From the NCBI RefSeq assembly GCF_036226525.1, contig NZ_CP108487.1, forward strand, positions 7,626,001-7,690,000: DNA of 64,000 nucleotides, read 5' to 3'. The notes under the pieces were generated by a model. It did not search any database, was not told the DNA's origin, and was given only the letters and a program-made list of their open reading frames with translations. The position numbers and the translations under genes were made by a program. Numbering within the stretch: position 1 is the stretch's first letter; every line of letters begins with the position of its first letter. Origin of the DNA: Kribbella sp. NBC_01245. GTDB taxonomy: Bacteria; Actinomycetota; Actinomycetes; Propionibacteriales; Kribbellaceae. Positions 51,995 through 60,160 of the stretch are shown in pieces.

Positions 51995-52999
51995 ATGGCT
52001 ACGCGTACGCCGGGAGACGGCGTTCCGACGATCGGCACGGTCGCGGCCGAGGCAGGCGTCTCCAGGGCGACCGTGTCCCGGGCTTTCAGCCAGCCGCACC
52101 GGTTGCGCCCGGAGACGGTCGAGCGAGTGCTCGAGGTGGCCCGGCGGCTCGGCTATGCGGTCAATCCGATGGCGAAAGCCCTGTCCACCGGGCGATCCGG
52201 CAACCTGGCGCTGGTGGTGCCCGATATCGCCAACCCGTTCTTTCCGCCGATGATCCGCGCGGTCGAACGCCGTGCCGACCAGGCCGGGTATGCGGTCTTC
52301 CTCGGGCACACGGACGAGGATCCGGCCCGCGAGGACCTGCTGCTGACGCGATTCGCCAAGCAGGTGGACGGATTTGTCATCGCCTCCAGCCGGATGACCG
52401 AGGCCGACATCCGTGCGCACGCGGAGCGCCATCCGGTGGTGCTGATCAATCGCGACGTCTCGCGCATCGCCCGCGTCCTGATTGACACCACTCAGGGCGT
52501 CACGCAGGCCGTCGAGCATTTGGCGGAGCTCGGGCATCGCCAGATCGCGTATCTCGGTGGGCCCGGCCGATCCTGGTCGAACGGCGAGCGCCGTCGTACG
52601 GTCAAACGAGTCGGGCAGAAGGCCGGGCTGTCCGTGGCGATGGTGCCGGCGCGCCGATCGTCGTACGAGCTGGGTCGCGAGGCGGTGCCGGCGATTCTCG
52701 CGACGGGGGTCACCGCGGTGATCGCGTTCGACGATCTGCTGGCGCATGGAGTCCTTACGGGGTTGGCCGAACGGGGGATCGACGTGCCGGGGGAGTTCAG
52801 CGTCATCGGGTGCGACGACGTGCTCGCGGCGCAGACGTATCCGCCGCTCACGACCGTCTCGTCCCGCGCGGCCGAGGCTGGTGCGGCAGCGGTGGAGATG
52901 CTGGCAGGCCGCCTCAGTAGTGACGTGGCCGGCGTGGACAACCGGCTTCTGCTGGACACCTCGCTGGTCGTCAGGGCCACCACCGCCTCTGCACTCTAG
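51995..52999 (+). CDS. LacI family transcriptional regulator
   Basis: 334 residues. N-terminal HTH with TIGTVAAEAGVSRATVSRAF and hinge NPMAKALSTGRSGN, then a periplasmic-binding-protein-like effector domain (LALVVPDIANPFFPPMI, VDGFVIASSRMTEADI, VSVIG-like FSVIGCDDV). It sits between the divergent nagBA operon and the oxidoreductase operon, both preceded by the same palindrome, so it most likely represses both and responds to an amino-sugar-related ligand. Confidence 0.9.
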   Translation: MATRTPGDGVPTIGTVAAEAGVSRATVSRAFSQPHRLRPETVERVLEVARRLGYAVNPMAKALSTGRSGNLALVVPDIANPFFPPMIRAVERRADQAGYAVFLGHTDEDPAREDLLLTRFAKQVDGFVIASSRMTEADIRAHAERHPVVLINRDVSRIARVLIDTTQGVTQAVEHLAELGHRQIAYLGGPGRSWSNGERRRTVKRVGQKAGLSVAMVPARRSSYELGREAVPAILATGVTAVIAFDDLLAHGVLTGLAERGIDVPGEFSVIGCDDVLAAQTYPPLTTVSSRAAEAGAAAVEMLAGRLSSDVAGVDNRLLLDTSLVVRATTASAL

Positions 53000-53011
53000 A
53001 AACCGGTTGCA
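52998..53011. promoter_or_regulatory. Partial LacI-type operator
   Basis: AGAAACCGGTTGCA matches the palindrome with a degenerate left arm. It straddles the lacI stop, 118 bases from the perfect site at 53116, a distance that would allow looping. Confidence 0.4.
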
Positions 53012-53114
53012 CTGGCCAGCGATGTCCTGATTCGGCCGGTCCATCGGGCGTCTTCGTTCCCCCTGTTGCTGTTGGGTCTGTTCAGGTGGCAGGGGAAGGA
53101 ATTCATGTCTTGAC

Positions 53115-53130
53115 GTGCAACCGGTTGCAC
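53115..53130. promoter_or_regulatory. LacI-type operator before the oxidoreductase operon
   Basis: GTGCAACCGGTTGCAC is a 16-bp perfect palindrome whose core equals the nagBA site. It ends 14 bases before ATG 53145. Confidence 0.75.
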
Positions 53131-53144
53131 GATTGACTGCTGGA

Positions 53145-54134
53145 ATGCCGACTTTGCGGAAGTCCTGCCGGCTTGCCGTGATCGGCGCGGCCCACGCCCA
53201 TGTGAGCTACGCGCTGGATGAGCTGGCGTATCGCGACGAGCTCGTCCTGGTCGGCATCGCTGATCCCGACTCGCAGATCGCCGAGCGATTCGGCGTAGCG
53301 GCGTACAGCGAGCACCGGCGTTTGCTCGATGAGCAGAAGCCGGATGTCGTCATGATCGCGGGCATCTATGCGGAGAGGGCCGCAGCGATCGTCGACGCGC
53401 TGTACGCCGGTGCGCACGTGCTGGCCGACAAGCCGCTCTGTACGACGTTGGCCGGGCTCGAGGCGATCGAGAATGCCCAGCGGGAGACCGGGCGGATCGT
53501 CTCGCTGCTGCTGGAGAAGCGGAACTACCCCGAAACCCTGGCGGCACGTGCACTCCTTGCGGATGGCGCCTTGGGCGAGTTGGTCCAGGTCGCGTCGAGT
53601 GGTCCGCACAAGCTCAACCGCGCCACCCGGCCGGACTGGTTCCTCCAGAGGCAGACGTACGGCGGGATCCTGGGTGATCTCGCCGTACACGACATCGATC
53701 TCGTCCTGCTGTTGTCGGGAGCGACCGAAGGAACCGTGACGGGGCTCAGCGACGCCACGGATTTCGCGCTTTACGGATCGCTCCTGCTCAGGGCAGGGCC
53801 GGTCGCGGCGTCGATCGAGGTCAACTGGCTCACGCCCGCCGCGGCGCCGTACCACGGTGACTATCGGATGCGCCTGAGCGGGACCGAGGGCACCGCCGAG
53901 TTGTTCTGGGCGCAGGGTCGCCTGATCGCGGCGACCAGCGAGCGTCCGCCTTGGGAGGTGGACCTTCCGCCCGGTCGCCGTCCGGCCGCTGACGCGCTGG
54001 AGGCGTTGGCGGCAGGTCGCGAGCCGGAGTGCGGTACGGCGGCCGCCTTCGCGGCAACGCGGATCGCCTTGCTCGCCCAGCAGAGTGCCGATGCTGGTGG
54101 CCCTGTTCTGCCGTGGACGATCGAGAAGGAGTGA
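53145..54134 (+). CDS. Gfo/Idh/MocA-family oxidoreductase (first of three)
   Basis: 329 residues. N-terminal NAD(P) fold: LAVIGAAHAHVSYALDEL, with the loop reading GAAHAH instead of the classic GxGxxG, and HVLADKPLCTT (EKP-equivalent DKP). C-terminal alpha/beta domain contains GGILGDLAVHDIDLVLLLSG, with the likely catalytic Asp/His pair. Such enzymes oxidise sugar or inositol hydroxyls. ATG 53145 lies just after the LacI palindrome; it heads an operon of three related genes. Confidence 0.85.
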   Translation: MPTLRKSCRLAVIGAAHAHVSYALDELAYRDELVLVGIADPDSQIAERFGVAAYSEHRRLLDEQKPDVVMIAGIYAERAAAIVDALYAGAHVLADKPLCTTLAGLEAIENAQRETGRIVSLLLEKRNYPETLAARALLADGALGELVQVASSGPHKLNRATRPDWFLQRQTYGGILGDLAVHDIDLVLLLSGATEGTVTGLSDATDFALYGSLLLRAGPVAASIEVNWLTPAAAPYHGDYRMRLSGTEGTAELFWAQGRLIAATSERPPWEVDLPPGRRPAADALEALAAGREPECGTAAAFAATRIALLAQQSADAGGPVLPWTIEKE

Positions 54135-54136
54135 CG

Positions 54137-55138
54137 ATGAGGTTCGCAGTGGTGGGCGCGGGAGTGATCGGGGAGGTCCATGCCCGATTGATCGCGTCCC
54201 TGCCCGACGAGGCCGAGCTGGTCGCCGTGGTCGACCTGGATCAGTCCCGGGCGGCAGCGATCGCCGCCACGTCCGGCGGCGAGGCGATGAACGAGCTGGA
54301 GAAGGCCTGTGCCCGGGAGGACGTCGACGCGGTCAGCATCTGCCTGCCCAGTGGTGCGCACGCCGCCGCGGCGATCACCGCGCTGCGGGCGGGCAAACAC
54401 GTCGTGGTGGAGAAGCCGCTCGACGTGACCCTTGCGGCGGCCGACCGGCTCATCGACGTCGAGCGGGAGACCGGGCTGACCGTTGCGGTGATCAGCCAGC
54501 GCAGGTTCCAGCACGCCTCGGCCTTTGTGCATCAGGCCATCGCGGACGGCAAGCTCGGGCGGATCACCGCCGGCATCGCGGAGTCGGCCTTCTGGCGCTC
54601 CCAGGAGTACTACGACTCCGGCGGCTGGCGTGGCACTCGCGCCCTCGATGGCGGCGGTGCCCTGATGAACCAGGGCATCCACGTGGTTGACCTGCTGCTG
54701 TGGATGATGGGCGAACCCGTCGAGGTGCAGGCGTACGCCGATCGGCTGGCCCACGAGCGGATCGACGTCGAGGACACCGTGGCGGCGACCGTCCGGTTCC
54801 GTAGTGGCGCGATCGGGTCCATCCTCGCCACCACCTCGGCGTACCCGGGTCGACCGGTGCGGCTGTCCGTGTACGGCGATCGTGGCAGCGCGGTCATCGA
54901 ACACGAGGACCTCGCGTACTTCCACACGGCGGACGGTGATCCGGCTTTCGGCCCTTCTGACTCGCTGTCGGTCGATGACGCACACCGCGAGCAGTACCTC
55001 GACTTCATCCACGCCGTCCGCGATGCCCGGCGGCCGCTGATCGGTACCCAGGACGCCCGCCGCGCTCTCGAAGTGGTGCTCGGCGTCTACGAATCCGCGC
55101 GGACCGGGCGTCCGGTCCAACTCACCGGGAGAGAGTGA
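54137..55138 (+). CDS. Gfo/Idh/MocA-family oxidoreductase (second of three)
   Basis: 333 residues with a classic nucleotide loop VVGAGVIGEVHARL, KHVVVEKPLDVTL (EKP lysine) and the C-terminal GGGALMNQGIHVVDLLLWMMG containing the probable catalytic His. The most typical dehydrogenase of the three. It begins two bases after the first gene's stop; GTGACG precedes the ATG and AAGGAG lies just upstream, overlapping the previous coding end. Substrate is unknown but is expected to be a sugar derivative linked to the NagAB pathway. Confidence 0.88.
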   Translation: MRFAVVGAGVIGEVHARLIASLPDEAELVAVVDLDQSRAAAIAATSGGEAMNELEKACAREDVDAVSICLPSGAHAAAAITALRAGKHVVVEKPLDVTLAAADRLIDVERETGLTVAVISQRRFQHASAFVHQAIADGKLGRITAGIAESAFWRSQEYYDSGGWRGTRALDGGGALMNQGIHVVDLLLWMMGEPVEVQAYADRLAHERIDVEDTVAATVRFRSGAIGSILATTSAYPGRPVRLSVYGDRGSAVIEHEDLAYFHTADGDPAFGPSDSLSVDDAHREQYLDFIHAVRDARRPLIGTQDARRALEVVLGVYESARTGRPVQLTGRE

Positions 55139-55971
55139 AAGTGCGCATCGGGATCATCGGCACGGAGAACTCCCATGCCGACCACATCATCGATTACCTG
55201 AACGTCGAAGGCCGCTTTGGCGAGACTCGCGTGGTCGCGCTGAGCGGAGGCGAGAGCGAGCGCAACCAAAAGCTCCGCGCGTTGGGGCAGCTCGAGCGGC
55301 TTGTCGACGAGCCGACGGAGCTGCTGGATCTTGTCGACGCCGTCATCATCACGGATCGCCACGGCGCCCTGCACCGGGCGCACGCCGTACCGTTCCTGGC
55401 CGCCGGTCTGCCGGTGTTCGTGGACAAACCGCTGGCCTGCAACGAGACCGACGCGCGGGCGATCATCGCGGCGGCTCGCGAGTACGACGCGCCGTTGACG
55501 TCGTCCTCGGCCGTGCGCTGGGTGCCGGACACGGACTTCTTGGCGACGGCGTCGGTTGGGCCCGTTCAGGTGGTGACCACGACCGGCCCGGCGGATCCGG
55601 CCAGCGAGTACGCCGGGATCTACTTCTACGGCATCCACTCGGTCGACGTCGCCCTTCGGCTGGCACCCGGCGAGCTCGGCGACGTACGCGTCGAGCGGAC
55701 CGCCGACACGATCGTGGCCACCGTCGAAGCCGGTCCGACTCGCGTCGTGGTGAACCTGGTGCTGCCCGGAGCCGACGGCCAGGTCCCGTTCCACGGAATG
55801 GTCGTCGGCCGGCACGGCATCGCCGCCCGCGAGCTCACCCTCGGCCCGTCGTACGTCGAACCGGGGCTGAGGGCGTTCCTCGAGATGGCCCACACGCGGC
55901 GCCCACCGATCTCGTACGACGATCTGGTCCGTCCCATCCAGCTGCTCGACGCCATCGCCGCGAATATCTAG
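55135..55971 (+). CDS. Gfo/Idh/MocA-family oxidoreductase (third of three, short)
   Basis: 278 residues, shorter than the roughly 330-390 usual for the family. RIGIIGTENSHADHIIDYL replaces the standard nucleotide loop, and PVFVDKPLACNETDA carries the DKP motif. The C-terminal domain is reduced, with FYGIHSVDVALRL in the catalytic-His position. GTG 55135 overlaps the preceding stop (GTGA); GTG 55141 is an alternative. It may be a partner subunit or a divergent enzyme in the same LacI-controlled operon. Confidence 0.8.
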   Translation: MKVRIGIIGTENSHADHIIDYLNVEGRFGETRVVALSGGESERNQKLRALGQLERLVDEPTELLDLVDAVIITDRHGALHRAHAVPFLAAGLPVFVDKPLACNETDARAIIAAAREYDAPLTSSSAVRWVPDTDFLATASVGPVQVVTTTGPADPASEYAGIYFYGIHSVDVALRLAPGELGDVRVERTADTIVATVEAGPTRVVVNLVLPGADGQVPFHGMVVGRHGIAARELTLGPSYVEPGLRAFLEMAHTRRPPISYDDLVRPIQLLDAIAANI

Positions 55972-56039
55972 CGCTCGCCGTAGAGACACGGGTCGGTCAC
56001 AGCTGGTGGCGGCCCTGTTCCTATCGTCCGGACCGGATC

Positions 56040-56045
56040 TACATT
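56040..56045 (+). promoter_or_regulatory. Candidate leaderless -10 box TACATT
   Basis: TACATT, six bases, then ATG 56052 of a 51-codon gene. Confidence 0.5.
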
Positions 56046-56051
56046 CGAAGT

Positions 56052-56207
56052 ATGTACACAATCGAACTTGATGATGAGGAGCTGCGGTTACTGCGATCCG
56101 CCGTTGGGTCGTACCTCCAGGCCTTTGGACATGACGAGGCCGACGTCCTGCGTGCCGCCAAGTCGCTCTTGGCCAAGATGCCCGACCCGATGAGCGCCGC
56201 CAGCTGA
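56052..56207 (+). CDS. Small acidic helical protein, 51 residues, unknown function
   Basis: Encodes MYTIELDDEELRLLRSAVGS followed by about 30 residues ending MPDPMSAAS. The Glu/Asp/Leu spacing predicts two amphipathic helices. It is the only frame between the oxidoreductase operon and the class I fumarase, begins exactly six bases after TACATT, and ends ten bases before the convergent fumarase stop. Codon third positions are mostly G/C as in real genes. I know no family for it; the start pattern makes it likely genuine. Confidence 0.6.
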   Translation: MYTIELDDEELRLLRSAVGSYLQAFGHDEADVLRAAKSLLAKMPDPMSAAS

Positions 56208-56214
56208 CTCTTCG

Positions 56215-57879
56215 CTAGCTGCGTGGCCGGACCGTCAGCGGGACGGGCTTGGCGGTGGAGGTGAAGAAGTCGTTGCCCTTGTCGTCGACAACGACGAAGG
56301 CCGGGAAGTCCTCGACCTCGATCTTCCAGACGGCCTCCATGCCGAGCTCTGCGTACTCCAGCACGTCGACCGATTTGATGCAGTCCTGCGCCAGCCGGGC
56401 CGCGGGACCACCGATCGAGCCCAGGTAGAACCCGCCGTGTGCCTTGCAGGCCTGCGTGACCTGGGCCGAACGGTTGCCCTTGGCAAGCATCACCATCGAA
56501 CCACCGGCCGCCTGGAACTGGTCGACGTACGCGTCCATCCGGCCGGCCGTGGTCGGCCCGAACGAGCCGGACGCGTAACCCTCCGGAGTCTTGGCCGGCC
56601 CCGCGTAATAGACCGCGTGGTCCTTCAGGTACGACGGCATCGGCTCGCCCGCGTCGAGGCGTTCCTTGATCTTGGCGTGCGCGATATCGCGAGCGACGAC
56701 GAGTGGCCCGGTCAGGGACAGCCGGGTCTTGACCGGCAGCTTCGACAGCTCGGACCGGATCTCGCTCATCGGGCGGTTCAGGTCGATCCGGACCACCTCG
56801 TCGGACTCGGCCAGGTGCTCGTCGGTGGTGTCGGGCAGGAACCGGGCCGGATCGCGCTCGAGCTGTTCGAGGAAGACGCCTTCGGGCGTGATCTTCGCGA
56901 GCGCCTGGCGGTCGGCCGAGCAGGAGACTGCGATCGCGACGGGCAGCGATGCGCCGTGCCGGGGGAGACGGATGACGCGGACGTCGTGGCAGAAGTACTT
57001 GCCGCCGAACTGGGCCCCGATCCCGAACTGCTGAGTCAGCTCGAAGACCTGCTTCTCCAGCTCGTGGTCGCGGAACCCATGCCCGACGGGCGAGCCGGTC
57101 GACGGCAGCGCGTCCAGGTAGTGCGCCGACGCGTACTTGGCGGTCTTCAGCGCGAACTCCGCGGACGTCCCACCGACCACGATCGCCAGGTGGTACGGCG
57201 GGCACGCGGCCGTGCCGAGCGAGCGGATCTTCTCGTCGAGGAACTTCATCATCCCGGCCGGGTTGAGCACGGCCTTGGTCTCCTGGAAGAGGAACGACTT
57301 GTTCGCTGAACCGCCGCCCTTGGCCATGAAGAGCAGCTTGTACGCCGGGTCCTTAGTGCCTGGCGTCGAGTAGAGCTCGATCTGCGCGGGGAGGTTGGAG
57401 CCGGTGTTCTTCTCGTCCCACATGTTCAGCGGGGCCATCTGCGAGTAGCGCAGGTTCAACTTGGTGTACGCGTCGTACACACCGCGGCTGATCCACTCCT
57501 CGTCGACCGCGCCGGTGAGCACGCCCTCGGACTTCTTGCCCATCACGATCGCCGTACCGGTGTCCTGGCACATCGGCAGCACGCCACCGGCAGAGATGTT
57601 CGCGTTCTTCAGCAGGTCGAGCGCGACGAACCGGTCGTTACCGCTGGCTTCGGGGTCGTCGATGATCCGCCGCAGCTGAGCCAAGTGCGCCGAGCGGAGG
57701 TAGTGCGAGATGTCGTGCATCGCCTCGGCGGTGAGGTCCCGCAGCACCGACGGCTCCACCTGGAGGAACGTCCTGCCGTTGGCGGTGAACGTGCTGACGC
57801 CCTCGGTCGTGAGGAGCCGGTACTCCGTGTCATCGGCCCCCAATGGGAGCAGGTCGGAGTAGTTGAAGTCGGCGGACAC
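56215..57879 (-). CDS. Fumarate hydratase, class I (iron-sulfur type)
   Basis: 554 residues, full length for the FumA/FumB-type enzyme. Cluster-cysteine regions: GGVLPMCQDTGTA and GTAACPPYHLAIVVGG; the C-terminal beta domain has AGPAKTPEGYASGSFGPTTAGRMDAY. It hydrates fumarate using a 4Fe-4S cluster. GTG 57879 is selected because GGAGG is eight bases upstream; the frame extends much further without homology. It duplicates the reaction of FumC at 47526 by an unrelated fold, possibly for different oxygen or iron conditions. Confidence 0.92.
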   Translation of the reverse strand: MSADFNYSDLLPLGADDTEYRLLTTEGVSTFTANGRTFLQVEPSVLRDLTAEAMHDISHYLRSAHLAQLRRIIDDPEASGNDRFVALDLLKNANISAGGVLPMCQDTGTAIVMGKKSEGVLTGAVDEEWISRGVYDAYTKLNLRYSQMAPLNMWDEKNTGSNLPAQIELYSTPGTKDPAYKLLFMAKGGGSANKSFLFQETKAVLNPAGMMKFLDEKIRSLGTAACPPYHLAIVVGGTSAEFALKTAKYASAHYLDALPSTGSPVGHGFRDHELEKQVFELTQQFGIGAQFGGKYFCHDVRVIRLPRHGASLPVAIAVSCSADRQALAKITPEGVFLEQLERDPARFLPDTTDEHLAESDEVVRIDLNRPMSEIRSELSKLPVKTRLSLTGPLVVARDIAHAKIKERLDAGEPMPSYLKDHAVYYAGPAKTPEGYASGSFGPTTAGRMDAYVDQFQAAGGSMVMLAKGNRSAQVTQACKAHGGFYLGSIGGPAARLAQDCIKSVDVLEYAELGMEAVWKIEVEDFPAFVVVDDKGNDFFTSTAKPVPLTVRPRS

Positions 57880-57970
57880 CGGGCATACCTCCAGCAGACT
57901 GGTTCTCTCAGGGTTGCCACCAGGGTAGAGCCGGGGAGATATCTCATCCACGACGGGCCTGTTATGGACG

Positions 57971-57976
57971 TAAAGT
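57971..57976 (+). promoter_or_regulatory. Candidate leaderless -10 box TAAAGT
   Basis: TAAAGT, six bases, then GTG 57983. Confidence 0.5.
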
Positions 57977-57982
57977 CGTGCC

Positions 57983-58651
57983 GTGGACCCAGACAAGCTC
58001 CCGGAACCGACCGACGATCCCGCCCTGCGCCGCCGGGTGTCCGACCTCGAACGCGAAGAGGTCGCCGACGTCGTCCGCGAGGCCGCCAGTGAAGGCCGTC
58101 TGACCTTCACCGAGATGGAGGAGCGGCTCGAGTCGGTCTATGCGTCGCGAACGTACGGCGAGCTGGTCGAGGTGACGGCGGATCTGCCGGGCGGGCCGTC
58201 TGCATCTGTGTCGGCCTGGTCTGAGTCGCCCTCGTCGGGGGTGGTCGCGTCGGCGCCGTCGGGGTATGTCGAGCAGTCGAACCCGACCATCAACGTCTTC
58301 CTGTCCGACCATAAGCGCACCGGGAACTGGCTCGCGCCACAGCGCCAGGACGTGCACGCGGTGCTCGGTGACGTCACGCTCGACTACACCGAGGCCCAGG
58401 TGCCGTACGAGGAGATCTTCCTCGACATCAAGTCGATCCTCGCCGACGTGAAGATCCGCGTCCCGCAGAACGCGATCGTGCACCTCGACGGCCAGCCCAT
58501 CCTCGGCTCGGTTACCGAACAAGGCAGCTACGACCCCAACGCCCAGACCGCCGGCAAGCCCAAGGTCTTCCACATCAAGGGCACCGCCATCCTCGGCGAG
58601 ATCAAGGTCAAACGAGGCCCACGCCTCAGCAAACGCCTCGGCCTCACCTGA
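57983..58651 (+). CDS. DUF1707/LiaF-like cell-envelope-response protein
   Basis: 222 residues. Residues about 15-70 are a DUF1707 domain (RVSDLEREEVADVVREAASE, LTFTEMEERL), an actinobacterial SHOCT-like module. Residues about 100-215 resemble the LiaF/DUF2154 beta domain (NVFLSDHKRTGNW, VHAVLGDVTLDYTEAQVP, AILGEIKVKRGP). No TM helix is seen. LiaF-type domains occur in antibiotic-stress systems, but no kinase partner is adjacent. GTG start, leaderless pattern. It overlaps the first of the three paralogues tail to tail. Confidence 0.82.
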   Translation: MDPDKLPEPTDDPALRRRVSDLEREEVADVVREAASEGRLTFTEMEERLESVYASRTYGELVEVTADLPGGPSASVSAWSESPSSGVVASAPSGYVEQSNPTINVFLSDHKRTGNWLAPQRQDVHAVLGDVTLDYTEAQVPYEEIFLDIKSILADVKIRVPQNAIVHLDGQPILGSVTEQGSYDPNAQTAGKPKVFHIKGTAILGEIKVKRGPRLSKRLGLT

Positions 58652-59120
58652 CCCTGGCGCGCTCCAGCACCGTTTGCAACCACCATGCGAGCGCATGGGG
58701 GTCAGCGGTGTGCTCAGCGTCGATCCGCAATGGCCAGCGGTCGGTTCGCAGCCTGACCGGCCCACCGAGACGGTGATCGATTCGGCGGACCTGGCTCCAG
58801 CTGACACTCCGCCGACCCTTTTGGACACCGTGCCGGCTGATCGTGACGGCCGGGAGACGCCGGATCATCTTCCTGAGCGGAACCAGCGCGAATAACGGGG
58901 CCCAGACGAGAAGAAGAAACAGACAGCTGATCACCCAGAAGTTCCAGTGCCAGGTCCACGTCCACGTCGAGAAGTCGGTGACCTCGATGATGAGTAGGAA
59001 CGCCTGCATTCCGGCCAAAAGGACAATCGAGGCGAGCGGCAAGATCTGGCTACGCGGTCGCAACGGCAGCACGACTTGTCCGTCGCGGTTGAACTCGGCT
59101 TCCCATACGTCGGGTGTCAT
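58644..59120 (-). CDS. Small two-TM protein with C-terminal PH-like region, paralogue 1
   Basis: 158 residues. The N-terminus MTPDVWEAEFNRDGQVVLPL is shared with the next two genes; two TM helices (about 25-45 and 60-85) precede a beta-rich C-terminal region (LPAVTISRHGVQKGRRSVSW, then ALAWWLQTVLERARVR) of PH-like pattern. It is last of three tandem paralogues. ATG 59120 is chosen by alignment with its sisters; the frame extends 39 codons further. Function unknown. Confidence 0.75.
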   Translation of the reverse strand: MTPDVWEAEFNRDGQVVLPLRPRSQILPLASIVLLAGMQAFLLIIEVTDFSTWTWTWHWNFWVISCLFLLLVWAPLFALVPLRKMIRRLPAVTISRHGVQKGRRSVSWSQVRRIDHRLGGPVRLRTDRWPLRIDAEHTADPHALAWWLQTVLERARVR

Positions 59121-59184
59121 CCCCAGCCCCCCATTCGCTCGGCCGCGATCGGCGGCGCGGATGCACGTAATCCCAGCCGTGGTC

Positions 59185-59640
59185 TCACTTGATCTTGTAC
59201 CGCTCGACCAGCGATTGCAGCCAGTAGGCGAGCCCACTGGCGTTGTCCGTGTGCTTCCCGTCGATGCGCAGCGGCTTGTCGTCGGTGGTCAGCACCACCG
59301 CACCGCCCATCTTGAACTCGACAAGGCCAACCTGGTTCCAGGTGACATTCTGGTCGCCCTTGGCGATGCCGCGACGGTCGATCGTGACCACTGGCTTCCG
59401 CCGGACCAAGGTCGACACCACCACGATCAAGGACGACCCGAAGACCGCGAACAGGATGACATTCGCGTACTCCCAGAGACCCCAGTCGCGCCCATCGCGG
59501 ATCGCAGCCAGGGTCCGCGAGCCGTTCGTGAAGGTCAGGAAGCCGGCGAGCAGCAGATGCACGACGTAAGCGCGTCGCCGAGGCAGTAGGACGACTCGGC
59601 TATCGCGTTCGAACTCGGCTTCCCAAACCTCGGGCGTCAT
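59185..59640 (-). CDS. Small two-TM protein with C-terminal PH-like region, paralogue 2
   Basis: 151 residues, MTPEVWEAEFERDSRVVLLP start, two TM helices, then KPVVTIDRRGIAKGDQNVTW and GLAYWLQSLVERYKIK. Middle member of the array. The spacing to each sister is 64 bases. Function unknown; the membrane anchor and conserved C-terminal face suggest binding a membrane or protein partner. Confidence 0.75.
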   Translation of the reverse strand: MTPEVWEAEFERDSRVVLLPRRRAYVVHLLLAGFLTFTNGSRTLAAIRDGRDWGLWEYANVILFAVFGSSLIVVVSTLVRRKPVVTIDRRGIAKGDQNVTWNQVGLVEFKMGGAVVLTTDDKPLRIDGKHTDNASGLAYWLQSLVERYKIK

Positions 59641-59704
59641 TCCCGGACCTCCAGGTGTTGGGCAGCGGTCGATGGACCGGCGCGGTACAAGTGTCGCAGC
59701 GGCC

Positions 59705-60160
59705 TCACCTGATCCGCTTCCGCTCTACCAGTGACCGCAGCCAGGCAGTGAGCGCGTCCGGCTCCGCAACGTGCATCTTGCCGATCCGAATCGGCTTCCC
59801 GTCGGAGACCAGTGTCGCGCTGGCACCGAGTTGGCGCTCCACGGTGTGAACGTCGACCCAGCTGACGCTCCGCCGCCCGCTGCGCACACCAGTAGCGTCG
59901 ATCGTCACCGCCGGCACGCGCCTAAAGACACACCAGCCCATCACAAGCAGCGCTGATCCGACGAGTATGAGCACCGCGATGTCGAAGGAGCCGCCCATTC
60001 CCCAGGCGCTTTCGCTGCGGATAGTGCTGATGAGGTCCATCGTCTTGGCGACGCAGAGAAGGCCAAGAATGCACAGGGGAAAGATGAAGGGGCGTCGCCT
60101 GAGTGGCAGCACCGCCTTGCCCTCCCGCTCCAACTCCGCCGCCCAGATCTCGGGCGTCAT
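59705..60160 (-). CDS. Small two-TM protein with C-terminal PH-like region, paralogue 3
   Basis: 151 residues, MTPEIWAAELEREGKAVLPL start, two TM helices, then VPAVTIDATGVRSGRRSVSW and ALTAWLRSLVERKRIR. It is the promoter-proximal copy: its ATG overlaps the carbohydrate-kinase stop by four bases (ATGA), so the array is the tail of the glpX operon. Function unknown. Confidence 0.75.
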   Translation of the reverse strand: MTPEIWAAELEREGKAVLPLRRRPFIFPLCILGLLCVAKTMDLISTIRSESAWGMGGSFDIAVLILVGSALLVMGWCVFRRVPAVTIDATGVRSGRRSVSWVDVHTVERQLGASATLVSDGKPIRIGKMHVAEPDALTAWLRSLVERKRIR

